The notes under the pieces are model-generated. The model was not told where the DNA came from, did no database searches, and worked only from the letters and a program-made list of their open reading frames with translations. A DNA stretch of 64,000 nucleotides from Luidia sarsii (Eukaryota; Echinodermata; Asteroidea; Paxillosida; Luidiidae): contig OX465102.1 of NCBI GenBank assembly GCA_949987565.1, positions 19,603,493-19,667,492 of the forward strand. The letters run 5' to 3'. The translations under genes and the position numbers were made by a program. Positions 47,067-59,300 of this stretch are shown here, piece after piece (the first letter of the stretch is position 1; each line of letters opens with the position of its first letter).

Positions 47067-47317
47067 ATGGCAACCAGGCAGAAGAGGAGAGGGAGACCCA
47101 AGGGTAATTCCGAGGACGATTCGGGGCCGGGCATTCGGTCCACGCCTCGTATTGTCATCGGGGACGGAGACCTTCCTCCGGAGTACGGGGATCTGGGTAC
47201 CGACGTCAGGCAAGGCCGCCGCCGACGGGACGACAGGGCGTCCCCGGCCCCTTTGGAGGTCGACAGGCGGTGGGAGTCGGACTCGTGTTCGTACAGTGGC
47301 AGTGGCAGTGGCAGCGA
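47067..47317 (+). CDS. INTU: INTU exon 1
   Basis: 83 codons plus GA, donor GCGA|GTAAGA. It encodes a charged N-terminus with an AT-hook-like KRRGRPKG (residues 6-13) and ends in [15 protein letters not shown], like the Ser-rich start of vertebrate Inturned. Confidence 0.88.
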
Positions 47318-50300
47318 GTAAGACTAGTTGTGAAATGAGATAGTGAAACATGGATTCCATTCTTTGGAGTGACAGAAGTTTTAGTTAATAATAATAATCT
47401 GAATCGTACGTCCGAGTAACTTGGACCCTTACAATCGCCCTTTTTAATTTTTTTTGAGGAGGTCGGGCGATAGTAGGGTCCAAGTTTTTCAGTAAGGAAA
47501 CACGTGGGAACAACGATGTGTTCGACTCCATGACTACTCCCGACCGAAACCCCCAGATTTTACCCTGAAAACTTCAGTGAAACCGTCCCACGCACACAAC
47601 TTTGGATTAAGTGAGAATCACTGATTTCAATACTGGTCATTTGTTTTACTCACGTTTGGGGTAAAAAGAGACATTTTCCCTCAGGTGATCGAGAAGATTC
47701 TCTCCCATCTGACAAGCCAAAATGCGGCGGCCGTCTTTGATTTCAAATTGAAACGGTATACACGCAAAGCGTTTTGACAGGTCCGTGTGCGCAGTGGGTC
47801 TGTGTGAGTGTGTGCACGCACACACATACGTTGACCCCTATGGTCGCGCAAAACGTCATCGATTTGCATGTATACCGTTTAAATTTGAAAGAGAAGATGG
47901 CCGCCACATTTTGACTCGTCGGACGGGAGAGAATCTTCTCGATCACCTGAGGGGAAATTTCTTCTTTTTCCCCAAACGTCAGTAAAACAAATGACCAGTA
48001 TTGAAATTGGTGATTCTCACTTAATCCAAAGATGGTTGTGTGGGACGGGTTCACGGGTGTTTTCGGGGTAAAATCTGGGGGTTTCGGTCGGGGGTAGTCA
48101 TGGAGTCGAACACATCGTTGTTCCCACATGTTTCCTTACTGTAACTTGAAGCCTACTATCACCCGACCTCCTCAAAATAAAATAAAAAGGTGCGATTGTA
48201 AGGGTCCAAGTTACTCCCGACTATCTGATAGTCCGAGTGAGATCTGAAGATTTGAAGGTTTGATTTTTGTATGTATTAAAATGACAATAGTTAGGTTCAA
48301 CCACTTGCCAACAAAATTTGAACTGATACTACAAGTAGCCAGGGTTCGACATTAGCGGTTGCCCGCTTGCCCGGGGCAAGTAAAATTTCACGTCGGGCAA
48401 GTAAAATGTTCAGATGTTAAAATTTACTTGCCCGATCGGGCAAGTAAAATTTTGATAGTTACATAATTGAAATAATCAAAGTCCTTGCCCAAAACGAGCC
48501 AATTATATGTAGATATTGTTCGCATTGTTACGATTATAATTCCGAAAAACAAAGCTTTTTGCGTCTGCTGACGATCGAGCGCACGCGATCGGCGATCACA
48601 GATTGTATCCCGCACCGCTACAGTGTACTGTATAGCGGCCGTGCGCACGATGTACATGTACTGTACATGTGCTGCACACTGCTTTGGTCCAGTTTGCTGG
48701 TAAACATTCGCCCATCCGTTCATGCATATAGGAATAGGATCGCCGGGTACCATTGAGGATAGAGAAAGCATGCCGCACGTGCATTGTAAACAGCGACTTT
48801 CCAGTCTTCGCACCATGATCCTGTTCCCGATTTTGTATTCCGAGACTTGAACAAAGATTTGAATTGAATCTTGGGTTTTTTTTCACGGACAGGGAAATAG
48901 ATTAACCATTGAATATGGTAGGGTACATTTTCACTCCATACTTCTACGAAGTAATTTCTTTATCTTACACAATTTTTCAAACAAAAAATAGCCTTATTTC
49001 TTCTAATCAAATAACATACGGATCTTTACACCCCCCAAATTTTATTTCCTTTTGTATTAATTAATTTAATGGCCTTAATCACCAATATCGTGGGAACCGA
49101 CAATCAACGTTATATTTTTTGGGAGTGCTGTTCCTCATTTTCATTTTCGGTACGAAGAGGAATATCTTCACAAGAAAACCGTGAATGAATGGTTACAACT
49201 TAAACTTATTATTACAGTTATTTTGAATTTCCTGATTGATCACTTATGCACAGCAACTGTGGCTGTGCAATTCTATATTACTTTTAGTTTTACTTTTAGT
49301 AGGCCTACTTCATTTTTGGTTTTAGAATTACTTCACCGTAGGGTTACCGTTGTCACTTCCCCTTGCACAGTAGAATCACTTTGCTTGATCAAGGGCCTTA
49401 ATCACCAATGCCATGGAACCGACATTAGAATTTTTTTGGTGCTGTTCCACATTTTCATTTCCGGTACGATCTCCACAAGAAAACCGTGAATGAATGGTTA
49501 CACTTATCAACAGATACTGTATTTTCAATTTGCCACACGTTGTTTACTGCGAGGCGCAGTGGACTTCGAGCCAAAAGCCCCATACTTTTTCCAAGATCCT
49601 GGGGAAAACTCTGATAATGATTATGGGTTTTGAAAATTTAGAATTATAATAAATCACAGCTTTTAGCAAACTCATAATGTTATTGAAAGGCTTAAGTGAT
49701 TTTAGATTAAATTGATAACTTCAATTTTGTAATGTTTTCTTTTATTTTCATTTTCGGGCAAGTAGATTTTCCATTCGGGCAAGTAAAAATATGAAAAGTG
49801 ATAATTTCACTTGCCCAAAGGGCAAGTGAAAAAAATTGCTAGTGTTGAACCCTGAAGTAGCAATCCCCAAAATCCTGATTTTGTGACGCATAGCTGTATT
49901 TGACAACCAGATGACGGTCAGCAGTGCCAGCATGCAGTTGTGTATAAAACATGCACTTCGTGTTCATTATTCCTGCATACGACGCACAACAATTTACAGA
50001 GTTTTTTTCCATCCTCTTAAGACTTAGTGCTTTTACGATGAGGGTATTAAACTAAAATCTGTTGCATTGACACACAACACAAGCAAATGGTAGAGGACAC
50101 AAGGACCACATAACTGCAGTAGTGGGATCCAGCCATTGACACGTTTCCATTGAGAGGTCGACAGTTCAACTCCGTACATGCACTTTTGTCATGGACCATG
50201 GGTAGATTGATTAAAAAAATGGGCTTGTTTATTTAACTTTGCCTTTGTTTATTTCACTTTGCCTTTCAATCCTGCTAGGATCGAAACGTCAGACCCTCTA

Positions 50301-53300
50301 AATTTTGATTTTTATGTATTGCAGGTCATTTTAGTCAGTAAGCAGTTTGCAACCCTTTTTTTGATTTACACTTTTTTTATTTGTTTTCAGTCTCCTGTTC
50401 AAGATGTACAGAGCATGCTGTTCGAAACGTTGAGTTTCTCCGGTTCTTTTCAGAACCACACATACTCACCAAAAAAGAGAATTTTTGCATGGTGTCACCG
50501 CAAATCTATTACTCCATCATGAATTGAAAGGAAAAGATTTTCCACTTAAACATTCCATTGAAGGGGGATCTGTTTGTTCATTTTCCTGATGTGTGTTTGT
50601 TTTCTGTATTACACAGTGGCTTGGAGCCAGCTTGGGCCGGATCTGTGGAACCCTCAGGAGAACTCTTCTATCTGGAGGCGGGGAGTGACTCCCACCACGC
50701 GGACTACGGGTCAGCCTCCTTATCGGCTGGCCTGAAGACGCAGCCGGACAAGAAGCCTCCGGACTCCACAAACAATAACAATAAGAAGAAGAAGACAAAG
50801 AAGAACTTGGCCGCCTTGCAGAAGATTATTAACCCCCGCAGAAAGGCTCCCGGTCTCCCAGTGAACAATGCCGACAACGGCGCTGACGACTCACACGCGA
50901 GTGTCCACCAGCACGCAACCCGGACCGAGAAGCCCGGGCGAGGGACGGCAGCCTCACGGAGCAGCGGCGGGCACGAACGCCTCCGAGAGGTCAGCCTCGT
51001 GAAGGCGGGGGACCCCAAAAGCCAGCAGACCTCTATTGGCCAGCAGGCGGACAAGCTGGAGGCGTGGCTGGGCATCGTGTCGGGCGCGGACGCCCGGAAC
51101 GGCTCGTCATCCCCGAACGGCGTCTCCACTGCCGCCCGGGGGAGGGATGGGGATCGACGGAACGGCTGGCCTGCCTCGTCGTCCACTACCATCACCAGGG
51201 AGACCAGGCTGGTCGTGAGGGGACTGATTCCGTCCGGATCCGCCGTCAAGTCGGGAGAAATAGAGCTTGGTGAGTAAGATCGATGGATCAGTAAGGCTGT
51301 TCCCACTAAGGAAATAATCTTGATTTGAATCGCGATAAAAAAATATTTAAAAAATTGTCGTTTCCACACAGGCCAAAAAATTGCTTCGATGTTGAAAGGC
51401 GATTGTGTGCAAACCGCGTTTTAGCGGCTAAACCCAATCGGTTTTTAACTGCCAAACCCTCCTGTCGATCAGTTTTAAATTTGCATTTTAGCGGCGAGTT
51501 AAACCGGATCGGTTTTAGATTCAAAACGGTTTCGGAGCGTTCAAGCAAATTTTTAAAAGCATTCAGGTTAAAACGGTAGTATTGCCAAATTTAAAATGCT
51601 GTCTGAACGTAGCCAGGGAGATGATTGGAATATGCAATGTATGTACAGTATGGGTGATAATTCAAGTCCTCGCTTTGTCTCAACAGGAGATGTGCTTGTC
51701 AGCATCAATGGTATTCCAGTCTCTGCAGAGACAGTGGGCTCGGTGCTAGCCTCCATGGCCAATGCTTCCGTGGTAAGTTGAGATCGTTAGTCAGTCCCTA
51801 CCTAGGTATGATACTTCTCTGAACTGGAATAATTTGAACTCACTGCTTTGAAATTATAAAGTGATTGAATGAAATCTTTAAAAAAAAAAATCGGATGTTG
51901 AGGACCTTTCTTGGGTCAACCCTGAGATGAATATCGAGAACGAGTGTGGCTCTGAATAGAGAAACCAGCTCTTTTCAGAGGCACAGTACCTTCTTGAAAG
52001 AGGAGTGCTACTTGGGCCCTTTTTCGAAAGCAGGGACCGGCTTCGTCTCTGTTATCCAAAAGCTGAATACACAGGCTGGAATTCTTTGTTGAGGTTGAAA
52101 ATTTGGATTCTTTTTTAGAATGCAGTGCAATATCAATTGAAAGACAAAGCCACAAACCTGAACAGAAGAAAGAAATACAAAGCCGGAGCCTGAGCCCAAG
52201 CTGGGAAATGGAAAAGGGCCTGGGTCCCGGTGCTTGATTGGAAGCAAGGCCCATCCGATCCGGGGCTGCTACACAAGATAACGGTGATTTGAATAACGGC
52301 TTTATTCCCGATCTTCCCGATTTGCAGTTCAAGCTGCAACTGCAGAGTGGCGGGTTTGGCAGCTGGGAGAAGTACATCGTTCCCCCGCAGCGGCCGGCTG
52401 TCAATGGCACCCTGGTGAAGATGATCAGCGGAGACAGGCTCCAGACTGCTGTGAACCCGCTGAGAGAGGTCTGCCACATCGTCACCTACCTGACCATGGG
52501 CAACGAGGATGACGAAGAGGGAAAGGTAGAGCCAAAATGGGTGGGAGAGGATAAAGCCCGCTGTTAATGTGGGTATGACTATGAAACAGGGTGACTAGAG
52601 AGGCGAGATAATGGTCGAGTTCGGGCGCGGGTGTTCTCAGCTGTTTGTAAACAACCCTGGTGGCGAGGTGGTGTGTGATCCTCCATGTAACATTATCGCA
52701 ACGTTGGGGCCAGGTGCAGACGTTGAAGTTGAAGATGTTGCCTTGATGACGATGGTTATTGTCTTTTCCACGCATCAAATCATTATATCAAAATTGCTTT
52801 TCACATAGCATGGCAGCAACAAATTGGCCAGTTTGTCTATGAACACACGTTAAAAAAAAATGAAAAAACTCTGTTGATTGGACGGCCAACGTTACGGAAC
52901 AGCGTGTAACAACTAATTCTATTGGCTGGTGAGACCAATTGTGCACCCTGCTTGCGGGGTCGCTGTCAAACCACTGCAAAGACACGGGATGATCTTCATC
53001 GTTAATTATTTTGTTGCCTTGATGACATTTGGTATTTGTTCGTTTGCTCCACATGAAAATATAAACGCATACGTCCCTGTAATGCAGGTAATGCAAGTGT
53101 TTATGCCCAATTTACTTTTCGAAAAGCATCATGGCAGCAACGCAAAAGCATACGATCACGGAAATGCTGAAGGAAAAAAACCAAATTCAGTTCGATCTCA
53201 GGTGGTTTTTCGGTTTATCAGAAAGGCTTTGGTTCGGTTTCTTTTCTTTTTTTTCTTTTAACTGCGGTATTTCGGTTCAACTCTAGATCACACCCCCGCT

Positions 53301-56300
53301 TTCATTCAGATGCAAACTACCGATTGTCGTAAACCTGGCTACGGCAGCTCAAGAATGTTTGTCAGAGTAGAACTCAATCCTTTCCGATATCCTTCCGCTC
53401 CCTCCAGGACATCCTTTACGAGTTCCCCAAGTCGGCAGCCTCGAGGAAGCTGAGCGACATCCGAGGGCTGTTCATCACCCTGAGCGACATGCTGCAGAAC
53501 ATCACAGACAGCGCCATCACTAGGTCGGTCTCCCGGCCCGGCCGTTTTTGGCCAGGGGGCCATGGAGCCCCATGATTGTGGTCGGCGAGGTTGGCCCACT
53601 TTCTGGGCAGCACTTTGAAAAAATTGTTGAACTTGGCACTTTTTAAAGTGACAAGTTGAAGCACACAAAATGCGATATGTTTCGTCTTTATTGACGGAAA
53701 TTAACTGTTCCTCCAACTGATTGTGAAAGAATGGACATCAACTGTAAACAAGAAGTCAAAAATTTGAAGAAAAAAACACTCAAATTGGGTGGCAGGCAAA
53801 AGGCATGACGTAACTTAACGTTCCCCAACCTCACACAATTCAACACCAGGTTTTGTTGGAATTTGTTGGATTAGGTACCCCCAGCATACTGCTGCTGAAT
53901 TTTGTTGGAGTTTGTTGGATTAGGTACCAATACCCAGGGAGACACTGTTGGAGTTTGTTGGGTTAGGTACCAATGGTCAGTACACTGCCACACACTCCAA
54001 CACCTGACCAGAAAATGATCAAGGGCTCATGGGTAAACTCACCCACGAAAGCAGTGTCAGTACACTCCCACACACTCCAACATCTGACCACAAAAATGAC
54101 CAAGAGCTCGTGGGGAAAGTAAACTCACCCATGGAAGCAGTGTAGTGCACTGCTACACACTCCAACACCTGACCACAACATGCCATAGCAGACACATTGT
54201 GGCATGCAACAGTGCATAATATACATCTGTATCCAACCTAACAAAATCCAACAAGTGCAGACTGTTGGATTCTGTGAGGTTAGGTACCAATGGGTTCCTA
54301 ATTTCTGCCATAATGTTGGATTTTGTTGGGTTAGGTATTCTTCCTAGTGAAAGGGCCTAGGAGGTTTGATTTTTCTCAGTCGCTGTTCATTATGCTGTAT
54401 CCTTTTGTCCCGGCAGTACCTCGATCCTTGTGGAGAATGAGCTGATTCACGTGGCCTATCAGAAGTCTGGCAATGAGGTGCTGGTCTTAGGGGTACCGGC
54501 CAGCAGGGCACCAGTGTTCCTCCTGGACTGCATTCTGAAGGATGTTGTCCGCCTTCTACGATTTCTCTTCAAGACGCTGGACGGGTGAGAATTCGGTGAT
54601 GCTTTTTGAAATCTAGAACCCATTTCATGGCAATGTGTTTTTCTACATTCTTTTTGTCTTTGTGTGAAAATCTTATATCGTTTGTGAGAGACCTAAAACA
54701 ACGCTTCGGTGCCCTCAGCGTCTATTTGCAAAGCATTCTAAGGTACTGACAGCTTGTTTTATATTGTTACTAAACTAGTCGTGCATTAAAAAACTCTTAA
54801 AATCTAGTGGGCCTGACATTTCGATCCTAGCAGGACCTTTCTCAAAGGCAGAGTGACAAGGACAAAACAGATACATGTACCTGTCATTAAAAAACTCGCT
54901 TGTTAAACAGGAATAGAACTGACATGCGATGATCTTTGTTGTTTGTGTTGGCCAAACGTTTAAACGGAAAAATTAAATGCTGTTAAATGTTTAGCAAATT
55001 AAACAACGTAAAGTTGACCCTTTTCCGAAACCCAGCTCAGGCTTCGGCTCTGGCTTTGTCTCTTTTATCCAAAAGCACAGGTTGGAGTTCTTGAAATTTA
55101 AGCTTTGGAATTCTTTTTTCACAATGCAGTATAGTGGAACGTCGCTATAATGAACGCCGATATACCGAACATTCGGCTTTAAGAACATATGCTTTGGCTC
55201 CCGATTTTTGTGTACACAATATGTGGCTACAATCGCTATAACGAACAATCGCTATACCAAACTATTTTCATGGATCCTGGGATGTTCGTTATAGCGACGT
55301 TCCACTGTATAACTTAAAAAAACAAAGCCAAAAAGACTCCAGTTTACATGCCTTGTACTTGAAAATGGACGAAAGAAAGAAATACAAAGCCGGAGCCTGA
55401 GCCTAAGCCGGGTTTTGGAAAAGGGCCAATTGTTAGGAAAAGCTTTGGTGAAACCATGTCCTGCTGTGGATTTCACAAAGCCTTACGATGCACCATAACT
55501 CAACTTATGATGGATAACGCATTGTAAGTTGTGATTGCCATATGGTTTTTGTGCATCTCTCATCATCTTGCGATTGATTGTAAGTAACGATGAGTTTTGT
55601 GAAATCAACTGCAGAAGCTGCCTTGTGTACCCTTTTTTTTTTCCTCTCAATCTGTCTTCCGTTTGCCCCGCAGTGCGTTCCGGGAGGCCAACCACCAGCG
55701 ACTGAACCATCTCTTCAGCCTGCTGCTCCAGCGTCTGCTGCTGACAGGGGACCAGCAGAGCCAGCGCACAGACGGCAGCGCCTTCCTGGAGGCTCTCCCC
55801 GGCACCAGGTGGCTGGACCTGCCCGAAGAGGTCAAGGTTCGTGGAATCCCAGGGGGAGTGAGGGGGAGGGGTCACGACCCAGGCTGTGGGATAGGATCTT
55901 GGGAGGATTTTGGGAGGAAAATGCAAAAGTTGAGGATTATCATGGATAAAGTGGAAAGGTTACGGATTGTCATGGATAAAGTGGAAAGGTTACGGATTGT
56001 CATGTATAAAACATGGAGAAGAAAAATTGATTGTCATGGAAAATGTGGAAAAAAAAATTGATTGTTAGGGAAAAACTTGTGGGAAATTATTGGTTTGTCT
56101 TGGGTAAAACATGAAAAGGATTTTTCTGCTATGGGGGAAACTATGGGTTAACTTTGAAAGGTATGGGAACAATCATGAGTTTCAAAAGTGGAAAAGTGTT
56201 GTCATGGAAAAGAATGAGAAAGCTGCTTTGGGAAGGTATGGACTCATGATGGAAAGTCCTCGGTGAAAAATGTCTGCATTGTCATGGGATTTTTTTTTTA

Positions 56301-59300
56301 ATTATCCAAAAGTGGAATTAAAATTTTATTTGGGGTGTGTGTTTGTGTACAGATCAATATTGACAGCTGTCTGAGCGAGTTAGAAGCAGCAGATTTTGCC
56401 TACATGGTGAGTTTCTTCACTTGTATTTCTATGTAGGGGGCTCAGCACTCTTCCAATAAACCTATAGAAAAAAACAGTCATGTTACCAAGGCTTAGGATT
56501 AGGAGCACCATGTCTAAAGCCATTCGTCAGGTATTTATGAATGGTCGGAGCCCAGGCTATGGCTAAGGCTTTGTTGCTGCCATCCATTCTACAGTTGATG
56601 TGCCTAGAAAATAGCGGGATCGGCTGAAGCCTAGCACCCCCTGCAGCTATTGCATTGGCATCTATGTCCTGCAATAGACCGATTGCTTGATGTCATCACG
56701 TGATTTATAATGGGTATTCCGGTGTGGTCTCTGGTTCAAACTGTGGAATGTTCTTTACAGATTTCGCGAAAGAAAAGCCTTGATCGAACAAACAAATGCA
56801 GCAACCATTGTGTACTTCAAAACAGCGGCACCTTGATATAGGGGCCGCCATGTTTTTTTATTGTTTGATACCCACTATAGGTCTTTTCATGCAATCGGTC
56901 AATTATGCTCCTTAAAAGCTTGAAACTGTAAGTGATAGGTTTGCGGTAACACTATGCAATTTCTCCTTTGTGAGTATGTGTGGTTCTGAAAAGAACCAGA
57001 ACTCGTGGTTTCAAAAAGTATACTCTGTCTTCAGGAGGCTGCTGGATTCCAACTTGGAGTAGGGCTTAATTTTGAGATTTTGCATTAATCCTGTGACTTC
57101 AGTGATATGCAAAAATGTTGCAAACTGCTTACTGACTAAAATGGCCAAAAAGCAAATATCAAAAACTAGGAGGGCCTGACGTTTCAATCCTTGCAGGACC
57201 TTTCTAAGGACCTTTGAGATTGAAACATCATTTTTGATATTCTTGTGATTGTGACTGTTTTTTAGACTCAATTATTTCAATACATGTAAGTTTTTAATTG
57301 AAATAGCTTTTCTTATCCATTGAGTAATTGTTACTTTTTTAAATCTATTATTCTCCAGTCTGACGATCACTACGATGACCGAAGGCCCTATGTTCTTCTC
57401 GGCTCTTGTCTTTTCTATAAAGTAAGTGCTTGAGTCTCAGCTAGGATGATGTTTTTTTCTTCTACCATTTGAGCCACTGGAGACTTCAGTAAATGATACC
57501 AGATACTGTAATGCATGAAGTATACCGCCCTGTACTGAAGGCTGTTGGGTCGCTCACTCTCACCCGTTTGGTCGATAGCCCTCACCCGTTTGGTCAATAA
57601 CCATCACCCGTTTGGTCTCTCACCCCCACCCTCACCCGTTTGGTCGGTCACCCTCACCCATTTGGTGGGTCACCCTCACCCGTTGGGTCGGTCTCCCTCA
57701 CCCATTTGGTGGGTCACCCTCACCCGTTGGGTCGGTCTCCCTCACCCATTTGGTGGGTCACCCTCATCCGTTTGGTCGCTCCCCTCTCTCTCCAGGGCTA
57801 CGTGATGGCCAGCCACCTGGCCACGGAGGACCTGAGGGATGTCAGCATCTACTGCCGCAACTACAGCCTGATGGCTCTGTGCTCCCAACAGCCCGTGGGT
57901 CAGCTGGTCATCTGGAGGGAGGTGCATCCCACTCGCCGGTCCCAGCGCACCGAGCCGGCCGCCCATGGCTACCAGGAGCCCGAGGGCCGGTGGTTTCTGC
58001 TGATCGTCGGCCAGGTAGGGTCCATCTATCTCTTGTTCAAAATTGGGTTTTTTTCTCCTGATGGTTATATGATATAATTGATAATTGTTCATGTCAATGT
58101 TCTTGAGAGTCATCCTTGCATGATTTGTATCAACCACTTTGACCGATTGTGCCCTATAGGTCACGTGAGCTACAAACTGTATAGTGGGTATCAAATAATC
58201 GACAAACATGGTGGCCCCACTTTACTGTTGTAAAGTACATGATGATTGTTGCACTTGTTTGTTCAATCAAGGGTTTTGTTTCTATGAAGAACATTCTGGA
58301 GTTTGAACCCGAGACCTTACCAAAATACCCACTTGTATAGAGGGTATTTGTGTAGTGAGGACTTGTATAGTGAGGACATCGCACAATCGCTGGTGTTGCT
58401 ATGTGCTTGGCCCTCCAATGGTTGTGTGATGAAATAACGTTGTTACGAATTGTATACTTCAATGTTCTTGAGAATCATCATCCTTGCATGGTTTTTATTA
58501 ACCATTTTGCACTGGGTCCTTTAAATTCAGTGCACCGCTGGTGTTGCTATGCGCTGGTCCCTCCAATGGTGAAGTGATGTAATAACGTCATTGAGAACTT
58601 GCCTATGCCGTGGCCACTGAGAGGTCTTTCATTGATTTAGACTTTTGTGACTCTTCTGCTCTGTTTTTTTCTACAGAAGCACAGTTTGCTGTGCTTGCTT
58701 CTGGAGGCAGGAGGATGCGCGTCGCAGTAAGTTCAAGTGTTTCATTAAAACTTTGCTGAGAGTACAACAAAAAAACATGGCCTTGCTTTGATAAGACTAA
58801 GTGGAAGGTTTGCAGTGACACCATTTAGCATTGCTCTTTCAAGAAGGAATGTGGCTCTGAAAAGAGCTGGTAACTCAACGTTTCGTTTCTGCCTGTCTTC
58901 AGGAGACTCCTGAAGACGGGCAGAGTACACACACTCCCAACACTCCACACTCCTTCTTGGAAGTGAAGTGCTACATGGTGTAACCGTAAACCTTCCACTT
59001 ACATGGCCATGCTTTACAGAGTCAAGGAGAATTCACTAACAGGGATGTGGTCTTTTATATCTTCTCCAAAATGGGGTTTGTGCATCACATATGAAGTATT
59101 TGAGATTCAATATCTGGATACTGTTGGTAAGATTCAGTTTGTTGTAACAAGTGTGCCTTCCCACAAGATAGAGTGAACCTTCTGACAAGAATGCTCACTA
59201 GATCTCACCTGCTTTGTTGTTGCAGGTGTGAGGGCAGTCCGGCCCCAGACCCCTTCTACGTGGACCAGGCTAGAGCCACCCTGTTGCATCTGGAGTCCCT

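Noticed and set aside
46905..47360. 151-codon minus-strand frame
   Set aside because: Antisense shadow of GC-rich INTU exon 1.
50704..51369. 221-codon minus-strand frame
   Set aside because: Antisense shadow of INTU exon 2, whose plus-strand frame matches Inturned and joins in phase.
57612..58061. 149-codon frame over the minisatellite and exon 10
   Set aside because: Wrong frame over exon 10. The Inturned-like frame is the other one.
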